Numbered from the stretch's first letter, positions 1 to 10,676 are shown. The stretch: DNA of 64,000 bases from Paraburkholderia mimosarum LMG 23256 = NBRC 106338 (GCF_000739815.1 NZ_BBJJ01000006.1:1-64000), one strand, 5' to 3'. Notes: generated by a model from the sequence alone, not told the origin. Translations and numbers: made by a program.

Positions 1-1
1 C

Positions 2-592
2 CGCCCACCAAATGTGCAAGTCGTCAAGCGCCAACGCCGGCAAATCGAGATTCCGATGAGCATTCGGCGGCTTTGCACGAAGAGCGTCATAGCCGCTCAG
101 CTGGATGCGCCGGCGCCTGAAGATGCCCGAGCAATAGGGCCCTATGACGACTTCGACGGGAGTGAGCCTCTGCTCGTTCGACACGTCGAGACGGATACGG
201 TATTCGAAGCCATTGTCGCTACGACGCCTTCGATTGCCAGCGGACTCTATCTCCGAGAGCCGGGAGACGAACTCAAGCTGTGGGCGCCCCTCTTTCGTCC
301 CAATGGCCACTACCTGCTCGCGAGCTCGACGGAGAGCATTGAACGCGTAGTTGCTCATGTCAGGGCGCTGTCCCACGAGCAGTTGCAGGGCATCCTGGAT
401 ACGTGGCTACACGCTTCACTCTGGCAGCTTCTCCGGCCATGGGACGACCAACGTGCGACGGAACTGAAAGCGCTTGTTCGCTACCGTTATACCGTCGGCG
501 AGTTGCCGGTGCTCCTGCGCAGGCAACGCGAGCCGCGTCTAGATGCGCCGTCCACTGAGCACAACGGCAGACCTATCCTTCGGGCGCGTTGA
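2..592 (+). CDS. Unrecognised protein, 5'-truncated by the window edge
   Basis: An open frame runs from the first bases of the window to a TGA at 590-592. A GTG at 14 could start a 192-residue protein, but the frame stays open to the edge, so the gene probably begins upstream. The product is soluble-looking, with no signal peptide or membrane segment, and has an Arg-rich C-terminus. I recognise no family. It ends about 50 bp before the transposase gene and reads in the same direction, so it may be cargo or an accessory transposition gene of the Tn7-like element. It lacks the TnsA nuclease pattern; that domain is fused to TnsB instead. Confidence 0.5.
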   Translation, partial: RPPNVQVVKRQRRQIEIPMSIRRLCTKSVIAAQLDAPAPEDARAIGPYDDFDGSEPLLVRHVETDTVFEAIVATTPSIASGLYLREPGDELKLWAPLFRPNGHYLLASSTESIERVVAHVRALSHEQLQGILDTWLHASLWQLLRPWDDQRATELKALVRYRYTVGELPVLLRRQREPRLDAPSTEHNGRPILRAR

Positions 593-614
593 ATTCGTGT
601 TCACTCGGCACAGT

Positions 615-633
615 GAATCAGATTCGGTGATTC
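615..633. promoter_or_regulatory. Inverted repeat just upstream of tnsAB
   Basis: GAATCA (615-620) and TGATTC (628-633) form a perfect 6-bp dyad with a 7-bp spacer. It ends one base before the GAGGAGG Shine-Dalgarno sequence (634-640) of the transposase gene. It could be an operator or an mRNA hairpin controlling transposase expression; nothing identifies the binding factor. Confidence 0.3.
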
Positions 634-645
634 GAGGAGGTGCAA

Positions 646-3594
646 ATGGAGAATCAGCATTTTCCCGCTGTACGTCTTCCAACTCAGGTTCCGGCACTCA
701 CGAGATGGCAACGCCTCGAAAGGCACTGGGCAGAGGAGGCTCCACTCGGAGCGCCAATTGGCCCGCTCAGTGACGATGAACTGATTCAAAGCTTCGTCAA
801 ATGGGGCACGCCGTCTGGCGGGCAAACCTATGTAAACGATGCGCGTGAGAACTCGCCCTCGCGCAAAGTGCAATCCAAAATCGGCAACGTCATCACACGC
901 TACACCTCGCGGAAGATGAACCGAAGACTCGCGACCGAAAGCCGGCGTCCAGAGTTCGGCGCAGTGCTCCGCTACGATTTTGACGGCGTGACGCACGAGA
1001 TTTACTGCCAACCGCCCGAGGTCCGCTTGAGCGTGCCGACAGAGCGCAAGCTGGCCGACGGCACCATCACTATCTACTCGGCGCCGCAAAAATACACCCC
1101 CGACATCCTCCGTCTCACCGCGTACGGGATATTTATAGACGAATGGAAGACTCCGCGCGACCTTGAGCTTCTACAAACAAAATATCCAGGTCGCTTTTTC
1201 CAGGAGAAAGACGGCACGTGGCGATGTCCCGAGCGTGAAGCTCACTTCGGCAGCCTCGGCATTACCTACTGCATGCGGTCTAGCGATGAAAACAATCCGA
1301 CGTTCGTTTCGAACGTCGAGTTCCTGAGTGATTTCCTCTGCGACAGGGCAGCGCCCCTGACCGATTCAGCGTGGCGTGCGATAGAGACGATTACAGGCAA
1401 GAACTGCCCGATGACGCTTGGCCTTCTCCTGACTCAGGCGTACCCGGACCGCACACCATGGAACCAAGACATCATCGTCGACACGCCGCCGGGAGCATTC
1501 GTTGTCGATGACGTCTACAAAGCCATAGCCGAACAGCGGCTCTTCGTCGACCTTGATTTCGACGACCTATCTGAGACCGAAGACGTCATCGTCTGTTCGT
1601 CGCGTGCCCAGTTGGACGCAGTCGTCTTTAGCCGTGCTGCGCCAAGGGCGACGAGTGACGAAATTCTGCTCAATGTCGACATCGGCACGGAGTTTACGTT
1701 TCGAGACCGCACGGAGACTTTCGAGGTCTCGATGGTCAACGGCGAAACGGTTCACTTTTTTGACAAGCAATCGCGCGCTGGCACTCTGATGCCGGTCCAC
1801 CTGTTCGAGCAAGCGCTGTATCGGCGCGACATTACTCTGCTTTCAACGACGCGTTCCATCGACGATGTGCTCGGTCATATCGAGGGGCTCACGGACATAC
1901 AGATTATCGAAGGAAAGAATCGCCTTCTGATGGTAAAGGCAATTGAGGAAGGCAAGACTGTCCGTACCAATCTGAGCAAACGACAACGTCAACGCATAGT
2001 GAAGAGCGTGAGGGAGGCTGGCGACTCCATTGCCGCACAACGTTGGGCAGCAACACCGAAGCGGCGAAGTGGTGGGCGCGTTCAGATTTCAGAAAAGCAG
2101 CTCGCGCTCATTCGGAAGGTTATTGAAGAAGGGAACAACCCGACCAATGCGGGCGGTAGTGCCAACTACAAGCGATATGTCCGACTGAGTGGTGAGCAAG
2201 ACGTTCATCCCGCTTCGCGGAAGACGTTCACGCTGCATGCGAAAGAATTTGTCGACAAGAAGGCGCGCCGTGGCAGCAGAGTCGTCTACGCCGAAGCTCC
2301 ACTGGTTTGGTATCTGCACTTGACCGATAAGGTACACGGTGGCCGACCTTTCCATCGCGTGCACATTGACCACACCAAGCTGGACGTGTTCGTCACTATC
2401 CGAGGTCGCGGTGGCCGGATATTCCGGCGTCGACCGTGGCTAACCCTTGCAATCGACGCGGAGACACGCGCCGTATTAGGGTTCTACCTTTCCCTACATG
2501 CACCGAGCACGGTAAGTTGCATGATGGTCCTTAGGGCGATAGTGAAGGTACACAAACGAGTCCCTTTCTATATCGTCGTCGATAACGGCAAGGAATTTCA
2601 CTCGTCCGCCTTCGACGCGCTGTGCGATTGGCTTGACGTTACCCTGCAGTTCCGCCCAGCGCACGAAGCACGGTTTGGGAATGTTATGGAGCGGCTCTTC
2701 GGGACTACAAACACCGAGCTTATCCACAACCTCGTAGGTAATACAAAAGCTCTCCAGAACGTGCGAACGGTGACCAAGTCGGTCAATCCGTTAAACGGCA
2801 AGCTCATGACGTTTCCGGAACTTCATGGCCTGCTCGACCACTACTTCTTCCAGGATTACAACCAGCGTGTGCATCCAGCTCATGACCACACCCCCATCGA
2901 ATACATGAATCGCCGGCTCGGGCAAACGGGACGCCGCCTCGCTCGCCGCGTCCCATTTGATGGGCAGTTTTACATCCGAACGTGTATCGCTCCCTCGACG
3001 CATGGTTCCACACGAGTACTCGACAAGCAACGGGGAATCAAGATTGGGCACATCTGGTACACGTGCCGAGAGTTTGCGGACAGTTCGCTTCGCAACGGCC
3101 AAAAGCTCGGCGTGCTTGTCGACATGTGGGACGTCAGCATCGCCTACGCGAAGGTCAAGGGCGACTGGATTCGCTGTACCTCTCAATTGCTCATGAGATA
3201 CCGAAGGCTGACGACGGTCGAATGGCGATATGTCATCTACGAAGTGCGTCTTCGTAGTCGAGGTGTGGACGATGAGGGAATGGAGCACGTGCTCCAGTCT
3301 GTCCTCCAAGACAATTGCGTGCCCGACGCCGCTGCATTGACCGAGGCCACACGGCAGGTTTATGGAGATGCACGGCTAATTGAAGACCAGTCCCAGCTCA
3401 CCACCGACCAAATTATCTCGATGCCCGTCGCGCTCGCCATGGCCGAAGTGGCTGAAGACACGCCGGCGCCCGTTTTCCGCAATCCCGTGCCCGCCCCACG
3501 GCGGGATGCCGTCAATGCATCGCAGGATATTTTCAGCATTGACTACGACAAGTTGCCTACGAGAGGACGTATCCAAACCGGAGGAAGGGTATGA
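646..3594 (+). CDS. tnsAB: TnsA-TnsB fusion transposase (Tn7-like)
   Basis: This 982-residue protein combines both DNA-cutting functions of a Tn7-like element. Residues about 70-230 look like a TnsA PD-(D/E)xK endonuclease: ESRRPEF (E98), TPDIL (D153) and DEWKTP (E166, K168). Residues about 565-700 carry the TnsB/TniA-type DDE integrase core: HIDHTKLDVF (D575), VVDNGKEF (D646) and NVMERLFGT (E682), a D-D-35-E arrangement. A Mu-type beta-barrel and C-terminal region follow. I chose ATG 646 because GAGGAGG (634-640) is well spaced for it; an in-frame GTG at 640 overlaps that ribosome site. TnsA cuts the 5' ends and TnsB the 3' ends, so a complete fusion predicts cut-and-paste transposition. The stop overlaps the tnsC start. 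TnsAB fusions are known in some Tn7-like and CAST elements. Confidence 0.85.
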   Translation: MENQHFPAVRLPTQVPALTRWQRLERHWAEEAPLGAPIGPLSDDELIQSFVKWGTPSGGQTYVNDARENSPSRKVQSKIGNVITRYTSRKMNRRLATESRRPEFGAVLRYDFDGVTHEIYCQPPEVRLSVPTERKLADGTITIYSAPQKYTPDILRLTAYGIFIDEWKTPRDLELLQTKYPGRFFQEKDGTWRCPEREAHFGSLGITYCMRSSDENNPTFVSNVEFLSDFLCDRAAPLTDSAWRAIETITGKNCPMTLGLLLTQAYPDRTPWNQDIIVDTPPGAFVVDDVYKAIAEQRLFVDLDFDDLSETEDVIVCSSRAQLDAVVFSRAAPRATSDEILLNVDIGTEFTFRDRTETFEVSMVNGETVHFFDKQSRAGTLMPVHLFEQALYRRDITLLSTTRSIDDVLGHIEGLTDIQIIEGKNRLLMVKAIEEGKTVRTNLSKRQRQRIVKSVREAGDSIAAQRWAATPKRRSGGRVQISEKQLALIRKVIEEGNNPTNAGGSANYKRYVRLSGEQDVHPASRKTFTLHAKEFVDKKARRGSRVVYAEAPLVWYLHLTDKVHGGRPFHRVHIDHTKLDVFVTIRGRGGRIFRRRPWLTLAIDAETRAVLGFYLSLHAPSTVSCMMVLRAIVKVHKRVPFYIVVDNGKEFHSSAFDALCDWLDVTLQFRPAHEARFGNVMERLFGTTNTELIHNLVGNTKALQNVRTVTKSVNPLNGKLMTFPELHGLLDHYFFQDYNQRVHPAHDHTPIEYMNRRLGQTGRRLARRVPFDGQFYIRTCIAPSTHGSTRVLDKQRGIKIGHIWYTCREFADSSLRNGQKLGVLVDMWDVSIAYAKVKGDWIRCTSQLLMRYRRLTTVEWRYVIYEVRLRSRGVDDEGMEHVLQSVLQDNCVPDAAALTEATRQVYGDARLIEDQSQLTTDQIISMPVALAMAEVAEDTPAPVFRNPVPAPRRDAVNASQDIFSIDYDKLPTRGRIQTGGRV

Positions 3595-4676
3595 ACAAGC
3601 GTCTTAGTTTGGAGGAAGCGCGTCTGCACGCACGAGCAGTGCGTGGGAGCCCCGACGACAAGTTCGAGTATTTGCGTTCGCTACGATTCACTCATCCAAA
3701 TCTCGAAGCCGTACGAAAGCAAGTTCGCCAGAATACGACCCCGCACAGCGAGCTCTCGATAACGATTGTGACCGGACCTGCTGGTGTGGGAAAGTCAACC
3801 TTCGCGAACCTCTTGATGGAGGAGCTACTGAAAATCTACGAGGTTGAGATAAAAGAAGACCCCGGCTCGATACCTGTCGTCTACAACGAAATTGATGCTG
3901 CCGACGGCAAGCTGATTAATTGGCAGCTGTTCTACAAGAACTTGCTGCAAGACCTCCTTACGATAGTACCTGAGCCTCTACTCAATAAGGGGAGTTCAGC
4001 CCAAAGCACAAACACCGCAATCAAGAACAGCCGGATGCTGCTCGACGACGCACTCCGCAACCGGAAAGTTCGATACATCATCCTCGATGAGGTTGTCCAC
4101 CTGACTGATAGCCGAACACCGCCTCTTCAGTACGGCAACCTGCTGAAATCTCTGGCGAACCGCGCGGGACTAAACCTTATCCTCGTCGGAGCCTACGGCT
4201 CTGAGCGACTCATGGAGGCAAGTGGTCAGTTGACGCGTCGGGTCGATGTGGTGCACTACGCGCGCTATCGTTCTACGAAGAAGGATTTCGCGGCATTCGC
4301 AACGTTCCTGAAGGAGTTTCAAAATTTCATCCCGCTTCCTTTCGAAATTCCCCTCAGTAAATACATTGAACCACTCTTTCGTGCTCATGTAGGACTGTCC
4401 GGCTACGCATCGCAGACCATAGCTAAGGCCGTCCGCACATGTGCGTACGAGGGAGCAAATCGATGGCACGACGACTATATGTGGAGTGCTTTTCCTGCCC
4501 CTGCCGCGCACGAGAAGATTGCATTGGAGACAATGGCAGGGGAAAAGGCCGTCGAACGGTATTTGAAATCGCCAGGCGAAAAAGCTTACCCGAGCGAAGC
4601 TGAAATGCTGGCAAGGCTCACCGCGGGACAAACAAAAGGTGGCTCGCGGTCGTCTCACGAAGGGAATCAAAGATGA
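3591..4676 (+). CDS. tnsC: TnsC/TniB-type AAA+ transposition regulator ATPase
   Basis: The 361-residue product is the ATP-dependent adaptor expected to link the TniQ-bound target to the transposase. Walker A is GPAGVGKS (residues 62-69) and Walker B is YIILDEV (D166-E167). An AAA+ sensor region follows (NLILVGAYGSERLMEA), ending in an Arg-rich stretch (TRRVDVVHYARYRS). The start ATG overlaps the tnsAB stop as ATGA, and its own stop overlaps tniQ the same way, so the three proteins should be translationally coupled in a fixed ratio. The length is typical of TniB/TnsC (about 300-550 residues). No membrane segment is visible. Confidence 0.88.
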   Translation: MNKRLSLEEARLHARAVRGSPDDKFEYLRSLRFTHPNLEAVRKQVRQNTTPHSELSITIVTGPAGVGKSTFANLLMEELLKIYEVEIKEDPGSIPVVYNEIDAADGKLINWQLFYKNLLQDLLTIVPEPLLNKGSSAQSTNTAIKNSRMLLDDALRNRKVRYIILDEVVHLTDSRTPPLQYGNLLKSLANRAGLNLILVGAYGSERLMEASGQLTRRVDVVHYARYRSTKKDFAAFATFLKEFQNFIPLPFEIPLSKYIEPLFRAHVGLSGYASQTIAKAVRTCAYEGANRWHDDYMWSAFPAPAAHEKIALETMAGEKAVERYLKSPGEKAYPSEAEMLARLTAGQTKGGSRSSHEGNQR

Positions 4677-6076
4677 GCCGCGTGCCGTCGCTTACTCGAC
4701 CCGGTGGATGGCCGGAAGACTCCCCTCCCAGGTCCGTCCTATTCAACATCATCCCATACGGCTCCTGTGGAGCAGACCGGGAAGACCTCTGCAATTTTCT
4801 CTCTCGGTTAGCAGCCGAGCACCGAGTCAGTCGAGGCTCGCTGACGAGGCGCATTATCGGACCTGCCGCGTTCGAGCTTTTCAAGGTCCATCCAGACCAA
4901 CTGACGTCCGAGATTGGTTGTACCAATTTTGCAGCCGGCGTCTGCGGAGTTACTGCCCAAGCGGCACGCTGGGCCCAGACTCTTAACCACCTCACACAAC
5001 GTGAGGACCTTGAGTTATGCACCCTGCTCCCATTTAAAAACTTCGTATCGCCGTTCAAGCTGCAGGCTCTAAGCAGGAGGTGCTGCCCAGCTTGTTACGA
5101 TGACGATATCTCGTCCGGTCGCACAATGTATGACCGACTATTGTGGCGCGTAGGCGCGGTCAATGCGTGTCCGGTTCACGGGCTTCAACTGATGCGGCTG
5201 CCAAAGCAACCCGTCGGCGTGAATCGGCCAGAGCAAGTAACTGACAATCGCGAAGTTACAGTACAAAGATTTCTCGAGTCGAGACCAACGAGAATCATCG
5301 CCTCGAAAGATGAAACCGACGACGCGCGGCTTGTTGCAAATCTTATCGACGACTCAGCATCGTTCCTAACGATGACGTATTCGCTGTCGTCACAGCGAGC
5401 GTTTCTGGAGCATGTCATCGACACCTTCTTCGAGGGCAAGTCTGCACATCTTGCTATGCAACTGGGCGTGGACAAGAGTCAACTTCACGGCTGGACGCAT
5501 GGACGAGTGCGGATGAGCCTGCCTCGCTTAGTCTCGGTAGCCCGATGCTGTTGCTGCGAAATTGCCGACATACTGCTCGGTGAGCAAGTTGCAAAGCATT
5601 TTCACCCTCTACCCGAAGGCCAGCGCTCCCGAATTGTCAGTCAAGTACGTCGGGGCGCAGAAACGCCGTTAACCGAGATTAGGAAACGACTTCGAAAGCT
5701 AATTGAAACCAAAGAGGTTAGCGATGCGAGCGCAGCATCAAATGCACTCAATATTTCGCGGAAATTCTTGAGGAAGCATTTCCGCGAAGAAAATGCCCTG
5801 CTTGTCAAGCGAGGAGAGGAAACTCGGCGCGCATCTCGACGCGAGACAACTGAAGCGTTCGCTCGAGCATATCTGGTTGAGCACCAAGCCCTTGTCGATG
5901 ACGGAATCTACCCAACACGACGTCTGGTCCTAGCGCGAGTCGACGTCGAAGTGCATGGTCGGCTCAAGCACCGAAAAGTACAGCTAGCCAAGCGGGAAGC
6001 ACACTTGGCTACAGGCACGCCAATCGCGCTGCATGGCGATACGCCGATTTTGCGTCCACGTGTAGACAAAAAGTAG
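4673..6076 (+). CDS. tniQ: TniQ/TnsD-type target-site selector
   Basis: This 467-residue protein has the TniQ zinc-binding pattern CPAC (C138, C141) followed by CPVH (C166, H169). Downstream is a Cro/Xre-like helix-turn-helix segment (LAMQLGVDKSQLHGW) and a basic C-terminal region with possible further DNA-binding helices (NALNISRKFLRKHF). The long C-terminal part resembles the longer TnsD-like members that bind a chromosomal attachment site directly, rather than short TniQ proteins that rely on CRISPR effectors. It is the last gene of the coupled tnsAB-tnsC-tniQ set and ends 63 bp from the proposed transposon end. A tRNA-Arg gene next door is the natural candidate for its target; that link is inference. 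Confidence 0.85.
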   Translation: MSRVPSLTRPGGWPEDSPPRSVLFNIIPYGSCGADREDLCNFLSRLAAEHRVSRGSLTRRIIGPAAFELFKVHPDQLTSEIGCTNFAAGVCGVTAQAARWAQTLNHLTQREDLELCTLLPFKNFVSPFKLQALSRRCCPACYDDDISSGRTMYDRLLWRVGAVNACPVHGLQLMRLPKQPVGVNRPEQVTDNREVTVQRFLESRPTRIIASKDETDDARLVANLIDDSASFLTMTYSLSSQRAFLEHVIDTFFEGKSAHLAMQLGVDKSQLHGWTHGRVRMSLPRLVSVARCCCCEIADILLGEQVAKHFHPLPEGQRSRIVSQVRRGAETPLTEIRKRLRKLIETKEVSDASAASNALNISRKFLRKHFREENALLVKRGEETRRASRRETTEAFARAYLVEHQALVDDGIYPTRRLVLARVDVEVHGRLKHRKVQLAKREAHLATGTPIALHGDTPILRPRVDKK

Positions 6077-6139
6077 GAATCACTCCGGAACCGGACAATC
6101 TGTAACAGGTGCTATTACCTACTGCTGTCGTTAACGACA
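6077..6139 (+). repeat. Probable right end of the Tn7-like element
   Basis: Between tniQ and the tRNA lies a 14-bp perfect palindrome TGTCGTTAACGACA (6126-6139). Read inward from the tRNA side it begins TGT, as Tn7-family ends do. A second degenerate copy of GTTAnnGAnnG, read inward, lies near 6093-6110 and could be an internal TnsB-binding site. The left end is not in the window, so the match cannot be confirmed. Confidence 0.45.
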
Positions 6140-6193
6140 TCTGTAGAGTAAAGCCACACAGAAGAAGAAATTCGCTGAAAGCCTTATCAGACT

Positions 6194-6269
6194 TGGCGCG
6201 CCCGGCTGGGATCGAACCAGCAACCCCTGCCTTCGGAGGGCAGTACTCTATCCATTGAGCTACGGGCGC
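6194..6269 (-). tRNA. tRNA-Arg (anticodon CCG)
   Basis: Read on the minus strand, the gene starts GCGCCCG at 6269 and ends CGGGCGC, discriminator G and encoded CCA at 6194. The anticodon arm is CTGCC-CTCCGAA-GGCAG, giving anticodon CCG (codon CGG, Arg). The T arm contains GGTTCGATCC and the D arm AGCTCAATGGATAGAGT. All four arms pair. The 3' end faces the Tn7-like element, whose proposed end is about 55 bp away, making this tRNA the likely attachment landmark. Confidence 0.95.
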
Positions 6270-6490
6270 CTTGACTTGCAGGCACGGCCATCGATCGAAG
6301 AACACGAGGAAGGCAGTGCCGGAGAGAGACCGAGAGAATAACCGGTTTCGGTCAAACCGTCCACCGCGCGGCTTATCCGGCGCCATATCGGCACGAAGCA
6401 TGACAAGACACGCCATCAGGCCCTCGCGCTCCGGGTAAACGCCCGCTGAACTCCGCCCGCGGGCGCCCACCAGCCGCAAAACCTTCCGTC

Positions 6491-6496
6491 TATAAT
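6491..6496 (+). promoter_or_regulatory. -10 box upstream of the cytochrome c gene
   Basis: A perfect TATAAT lies about 80 bp before the ATG of the dihaem cytochrome gene. No good -35 hexamer is visible at the correct distance, so the promoter may be activator-dependent or weak. Confidence 0.45.
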
Positions 6497-6576
6497 CGTC
6501 CGTGTTTGATCCGCCGCATGGCCATTGCCGTCCTGCTGTACCGCTCACCAAAAAACCAACGGGAGTCGAGACAAGC

Positions 6577-7491
6577 ATGAGCGAAGCACCTCACGGAGCC
6601 CCGATCAAAACGCCCGGCCAGTTGATCGCCGCTGTCATCGCCGGGTTTGCCGTCCCCATCGTCATCATCATTTTGCTCGCCTATTACGTCGACAATACGA
6701 CGCGCACCGGCGCGGGCACCGAAGAACTTTCCACCCAGCAGGTCGCCGCGCGCATCGCGCCGGTCGCCCAGGTGAACGTGCGCGACGCGAATGCGCCGCG
6801 CGTCTTCAAGACGGGCGAGCAGGTGTACCAGGCCGTCTGCTCGGCGTGTCACGCCTCGGGCACAGCCGGCGCGCCGAAGTTCGGCAACTCGGGCGATTGG
6901 GCCCCCCGCATCGCACAAGGCTACGACACGCTCTGGAAAACGGCGCTCTCCGGCAAGGGCGCAATGCCCCCGCGCGGCGGCACGAGCCCCGACGACTACA
7001 GCGATTACGAAATCGGCCTCGCCGTCGCCTATATGGCGAACCACGGCGGCGCAAACTTCCAGGATCCGCCCAAGCCCGCACCTGGCGCGGCCAATGCAGC
7101 GAACGCAGCTTCGGGCACGGCCGCCGCTGCCCCGGCCTCGGGCGCCGACGCAAACGCCGCCCAGGCCCAATCTGCCGCGGCGGCGATCGCTGCCATTCCG
7201 CAAGCCTCGTCCGCACCTGCGGCAGGCGGCGGCGAGCAGAGCGCGGACGCTTCGCAGGCCGGCAAGGCGCTCTATCAGCAGGTCTGCCAGGCGTGTCACG
7301 CGGCGGGCGTGCTCAATGCGCCGAAGTTCGGCAACAAGGCCGACTGGGCGCCGCGCCTCAAGGATCCGATGGACACGATCTACAACTACGCGCTGCACGG
7401 CAAGGGCACGATGCCGCCCAAGGGCGGTTCCAACGCATCCGACGCCGACGTGAAGGCCGCCGTCGATTACATGGTGAGCGCAGCGAAGTAA
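6577..7491 (+). CDS. Membrane-anchored dihaem cytochrome c (c5-like)
   Basis: A 304-residue electron-transfer protein. A single N-terminal membrane helix (about residues 15-38) anchors it with the rest in the periplasm. Two cytochrome c domains follow. The first has CSACH (C88, C91, H92) and a candidate axial Met in GKGAMPP (M130). The second has CQACH (C237, C240, H241) and GKGTMPP (M279). They are joined by an Ala-rich linker (about 168-225). The repeated domains suggest internal duplication. I chose ATG 6577 over an upstream GTG because it has a GGGAG ribosome site. It probably carries electrons to a terminal oxidase, but the partner is not evident from context. A strong terminator follows. 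Confidence 0.85.
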   Translation: MSEAPHGAPIKTPGQLIAAVIAGFAVPIVIIILLAYYVDNTTRTGAGTEELSTQQVAARIAPVAQVNVRDANAPRVFKTGEQVYQAVCSACHASGTAGAPKFGNSGDWAPRIAQGYDTLWKTALSGKGAMPPRGGTSPDDYSDYEIGLAVAYMANHGGANFQDPPKPAPGAANAANAASGTAAAAPASGADANAAQAQSAAAAIAAIPQASSAPAAGGGEQSADASQAGKALYQQVCQACHAAGVLNAPKFGNKADWAPRLKDPMDTIYNYALHGKGTMPPKGGSNASDADVKAAVDYMVSAAK

Positions 7492-7518
7492 GTCGTCGCA
7501 CGCGCCAGCACGCGTAAG

Positions 7519-7553
7519 ATCCCCGCCCGTAGCGATACGCGCGGGGATTTTTT
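7519..7553 (+). terminator. Intrinsic terminator after the cytochrome c gene
   Basis: ATCCCCGC (7519-7526) pairs with GCGGGGAT (7541-7548) and is followed by a run of T. It separates the cytochrome gene from the convergent SnoaL-like gene. Confidence 0.85.
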
Positions 7554-7583
7554 CATCCGTCGAGGGCAAGACAGTGTCGCGCG

Positions 7584-8159
7584 TCAGCCCACGGGACGCG
7601 CAAATTCGCGGACAAAGGCGAACGAACCTGAATCTTCCCCGGCGAGCGCACCGTAACGCGCGGCCAGATCGTCCGGGGCGAGCCACGGATAGCTCAAGCC
7701 TTCTTGCAGCCGCGCGAGCCGCTCTCCGTCCGGATCGTCGATGACATCCATCCGGGCAATGTGGATGTGGAACTGCGAAACGCGCGGCGCGAGATCGTTC
7801 TCATCGAACGTCCAGCGATACGTGCCGTGGCCGATCCGTAGGGCGCCCGCCGCGGCCTCGCGCATCACGACCAGCCACGGCAGTGTCTCGATCACGCCAT
7901 GTTGCACGACGAGCGCGTCGGCTTCGCAGAGGTAGTACGTGCGGCAGCGCGAATAGCGCGCGCCAAAATCGCTGACCAGCGTCCTCGCGATCGCCTCGGC
8001 GCCATCGCTACGCGCAGGAAACGCGATGTTCGGCGTCGCTAGAGAGAACGTCAGCACGGCATCCGGCGCGAACGCTTCTTGGATGCGTACCGGCTTCGTG
8101 TTGTCCTTGGCGTCGATATAGACTTCAAGCGCGCGGCGATAGAGCGTTGTTTCGTTCAT
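7584..8159 (-). CDS. SnoaL/NTF2-like domain protein
   Basis: A 191-residue soluble protein. The N-terminal part (LYRRALEVYIDAKDNTKPVRIQ, with FAPDAVLTFS after it) and the following alternation of strands and helices resemble the SnoaL/NTF2-like alpha+beta barrel fold. That fold serves as polyketide cyclases, isomerases or small-ligand binders. No catalytic signature fixes a reaction. The C-terminal 60 residues (ARLQEGLSYPWLAPDDLAA) extend past a minimal SnoaL domain. The gene stands alone, convergent with the cytochrome gene and downstream of rep. Its function is unassigned. Confidence 0.6.
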   Translation of the reverse strand: MNETTLYRRALEVYIDAKDNTKPVRIQEAFAPDAVLTFSLATPNIAFPARSDGAEAIARTLVSDFGARYSRCRTYYLCEADALVVQHGVIETLPWLVVMREAAAGALRIGHGTYRWTFDENDLAPRVSQFHIHIARMDVIDDPDGERLARLQEGLSYPWLAPDDLAARYGALAGEDSGSFAFVREFARPVG

Positions 8160-8240
8160 GGGTGGCGCAGAAAGATGAGGTCGTCCAATTTACCGCCCGG
8201 CCGATCTCAAAATTACAAACACCTCCCGGGCACGGGGGCA

Positions 8241-10331
<2,091 letters not shown>

Positions 10332-10676
10332 CGTTGCTGGATTGGAAAAACGGGTGGTACGGCTGGGACGCGTGCGTATTTTCGTGGCGCTGCGGCGTCG
10401 GCTGAGAACGCCGACGCCCGGCAATCCGCACGGCGCGAGGCATGCGGACATCTCGCCCTCGCGCGGGAGGTGCGATGTTAACACGGCGCGGCGCTGCGCC
10501 GATGTCGCCCCCGATCTTCACGCGCCTCGTGGCTCATCCGTCCCTCGCCTCACCCCGCTCCCGCGGGCGCGCCGTGCCACAATAACGCCCTTCCGTCACC
10601 CACGGCCGTGGCTCGCGCCGCGCCGCTCATTCAGCGGGGCCCTCCGGTTCCGTCGCTGAAAAAGAGGAAGCGCCAA
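10332..10676. other. Intergenic region between divergent rep and oxidoreductase genes
   Basis: This 345-bp gap must hold both promoters. The only clear structure is an inverted repeat GCGTCGGC (10395-10402) / GCCGACGC (10410-10417) without a T-run, possibly an operator or transcript hairpin. No RNA gene or conserved small ORF is evident. Confidence 0.5.

Larger units (their letters stand above)
1..6139 (+). mobile_element. Tn7-like transposon, right-hand part (left end outside window)
   Basis: The segment carries a contiguous transposition module: a TnsA-TnsB fusion, a TnsC ATPase and a TniQ/TnsD-type targeting protein, joined by ATGA stop/start overlaps. It is visibly richer in A and T than the flanking chromosome. 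A tRNA-Arg gene sits immediately beyond the module, and the proposed right end (ACA at 6137-6139) lies about 55 bp past the encoded CCA of that tRNA. Insertion a short fixed distance behind a conserved gene is the hallmark of Tn7-family elements with a TnsD/TniQ selector. The left end, target duplication and most of the cargo are outside the window, so the element length and exact boundary are inferred. Confidence 0.8.

Noticed and set aside
1-6139. CRISPR-associated transposon (CAST)
   Set aside because: No cas gene or repeat-spacer array is visible, and TniQ is of the longer TnsD-like type. The left part of the element is outside the window, so this is not absolute.
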